Part shown: piece after piece, positions 5,375 through 6,585 of the stretch
Numbering within the stretch: the first letter of the stretch is position 1
How the letters are laid out: every line of letters starts with the position of its first letter
Assembly (NCBI GenBank): GCA_017389885.1
Contig: JAFPDR010000154.1
Span: 1 to 6,585 of the forward strand
Source of the DNA: Kiritimatiellia bacterium
GTDB taxonomy: Bacteria; Verrucomicrobiota; Kiritimatiellia; RFP12; UBA1067
DNA length: 6,585 nucleotides
Reading direction: 5' to 3'
Notes under the pieces: model-generated
Database searches by the model: none
What the model was told of the DNA's origin: nothing
The model's input: the letters and a program-made list of their open reading frames with translations, nothing else
Program-made: the position numbers and the translations under genes

Positions 5375-6585
5375 ACTCCAGTTCGTTCCTTGCGAAGTTC
5401 GACTTCAGGGGTTTCACAATTATACCATACTTTTCGGGCTCGCGCGCAATCGGAGAGTGGACCGTCAGCGCGAAGCGGTGCCAGTAGCACGACTGGATCA
5501 GCCCCTTCCTCGCGAGCGACTTCACGTACCTCTCCGCGCCGCGCTGCTCCGCCTTCGTCTCCGTCGGGAAGTCGTACATCAGGTACGCGTGCACGAAGAT
5601 GCGCGCCGCCCTGAACGCGCGCAGCGCCTTCTCCGCGGAGGCGAGCGTTATCCCCTTGTTCATCAGCGCGAGCAGCCTGTCGTTCGCGCATTCGAGTCCG
5701 CCGGTGACCGCAATGCACCCGGCCTTCGCCATCTTCCTCGCGAGCGCCGGGGTGAAGGCGGCGTCGAAGCGGACGTTTCCCCACCACTCGACCTCGATTC
5801 CGCGCCGGATTATCTCGTCGCAGAGCGCAGAGACGAGCGCAGGGGGCATCGCCTCGTCCACGAAGTGGACCCCCGAGAGGACCTGGCTCGGGAAGAACTC
5901 CTCGAGGCAGTCCGCTATCTCGCAGGCCTTCGGCATCCTGAAGCAGCCGATGTACGGAAGCCTCACGTCGCAGAACGCGCACCTGTGCCAGTAGCATCCG
6001 CGCGCCATCACCAGCTTCACCCACTTCCCCGCGCTCCACAGGCTCGTCACGAAGTTGTCCGTCTCTACGACGTCGAAGTACTCGCCCCAGTCGATCCCCT
6101 CGTACGAGGGCCTGACGAACGGCGGAACCTCCTCGTCGCGGCACTTCCCGCCGAGGAGCCGCGCCATCGCGGCGTATCCCTCGTCGAACTGGAATTCGTC
6201 GAAGTACCTGCGCGGACGCTCGTCCGTCATCTCCCTCAGCTCCGTGGAGACGTAGCCTCCGCCGAGGAGCGTCCGCACGCCCGGATACTTCCGCTTGATG
6301 TACCGCGCGATCTTGAACGCGGCGACGAGAGTCCCCGGGAACGGACACGTCACCCCGACGACGTCGGGCTTCGCCTCCTCCATCGCCGCCTTCAGGTGCC
6401 TTTCGAGGGGAGCGTCCATCACGCCGCGCCGCTTCACGCGCCTCTCCAAATCGCCGAAGTCCGTTACCGCGCGGCAGAGGTGCTCGGCGTAGCGCGAGAA
6501 GCCGAAGTCCTGATCGACGTTGTCGCGAATCCAGATCGCAAGCTCGTCGATCGCCTCGCTCGCCTCGCGCTTCGCCTCGATGGGC
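5337..6585 (-). CDS. Radical SAM protein with B12-binding-like N-terminal region, 5' end cut by window
   Basis: The frame is open from the TGA at 5337 to the right edge (415 residues visible), so the true start lies outside; the TTG at 6449 is not convincing because reading continues upstream with plausible protein. Rossmann-like segments DVVGVTCPFPGTL and LLGGGYVSTEL (about 6230-6365) resemble the cobalamin-binding domain of B12-type radical SAM enzymes. The iron-sulfur motif is GCYWHRCAFCD: three cysteines spaced CX4CX2C at 5970-5996, not the standard CX3CX2C. HFVDEAMPP (about 5845-5872), GGLEC (about 5688-5702, the GGE-like SAM contact) and YLMYDFPTET complete the core. The protein probably generates a deoxyadenosyl radical; substrate and product are unknown. 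It overlaps tetR by 38 bp, suggesting one operon. Codons near 5419-5433 are unusually AT-rich. Confidence 0.88.
   Translation of the reverse strand, partial: PIEAKREASEAIDELAIWIRDNVDQDFGFSRYAEHLCRAVTDFGDLERRVKRRGVMDAPLERHLKAAMEEAKPDVVGVTCPFPGTLVAAFKIARYIKRKYPGVRTLLGGGYVSTELREMTDERPRRYFDEFQFDEGYAAMARLLGGKCRDEEVPPFVRPSYEGIDWGEYFDVVETDNFVTSLWSAGKWVKLVMARGCYWHRCAFCDVRLPYIGCFRMPKACEIADCLEEFFPSQVLSGVHFVDEAMPPALVSALCDEIIRRGIEVEWWGNVRFDAAFTPALARKMAKAGCIAVTGGLECANDRLLALMNKGITLASAEKALRAFRAARIFVHAYLMYDFPTETKAEQRGAERYVKSLARKGLIQSCYWHRFALTVHSPIAREPEKYGIIVKPLKSNFARNELEYVRKNRPRVKKA
5419..5427 (-). promoter_or_regulatory. Candidate internal promoter for tetR within the radical SAM gene
   Basis: The reverse strand reads TGGTATAAT 45 bases before the tetR ATG. 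In the radical SAM frame it is encoded by TAT GGT ATA ATT GTG, a run of A/T-rich codons in a gene that mostly uses G/C-ending ones. No good -35 is present. It would give tetR a leader of about 38 bases, with a GAAGT-TCG-ACTTC inverted repeat (5394-5406) just inside it. Confidence 0.5.

Noticed and set aside
5381..5400. Clustered GAAC repeats before tetR as an alpha-proteobacterial-type LexA site
   Set aside because: Spacings are 8 and 12 bases, not 7, and the bases lie in the coding end of the radical SAM gene.
5359..6348. Second minus-strand frame of 329 codons inside the radical SAM gene
   Set aside because: Frame-shifted shadow, extremely Arg-rich; the overlapping frame carries all radical SAM motifs.

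Overview
The window is GC-rich bacterial DNA with very dense gene packing: six protein genes and one tRNA gene, nothing obviously mobile, and no gene-free stretch over 150 bases. The gene content (phosphotransacetylase, a B12-type radical SAM protein, NagA) and the codon use, strongly biased to G/C-ending codons, suggest an anaerobic bacterium. A member of the PVC group (Kiritimatiellota, Lentisphaerota or Verrucomicrobiota) from a gut or sediment is my guess, but no marker gene here settles it.

Layout. Left edge: the first 225 codons of a MEMO1-family protein (minus strand, 3' end cut off). It diverges across a 147-bp spacer, with one promoter in each direction, from a short-type phosphate acetyltransferase gene (pta, plus strand). 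Everything to the right of pta is on the minus strand. Reading leftward from the right edge it runs: a B12-type radical SAM gene (5' end cut off), a TetR-family regulator overlapping its 3' end by 38 bp, nagA (N-acetylglucosamine-6-phosphate deacetylase), tRNA-Ser(GCU), then umuD and umuC, which share one base (TGATG).

Regulation. Five promoter-like sites all carry the extended -10 form TGnTATAAT or TGnTATACT: before memo, pta, nagA, tetR (inside the radical SAM gene) and tRNA-Ser (overlapping the nagA stop codon). The nagA -10 lies inside a 23-bp near-perfect palindrome directly behind tetR, so local control of nagA by this TetR is the most economical reading. umuDC begins only 31 bp after the tRNA CCA end. 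I see no promoter, Shine-Dalgarno sequence, terminator or recognisable SOS box in that gap, so the translesion polymerase may be read through from the strong tRNA-Ser promoter.

I do not see a wholly new multi-gene system. The most unusual items are the palindromic operator at nagA, the tRNA-umuDC arrangement, a divergent NagA with a Gln at an active-site His position and extra cysteines, and the CX4CX2C cluster motif of the radical SAM protein.
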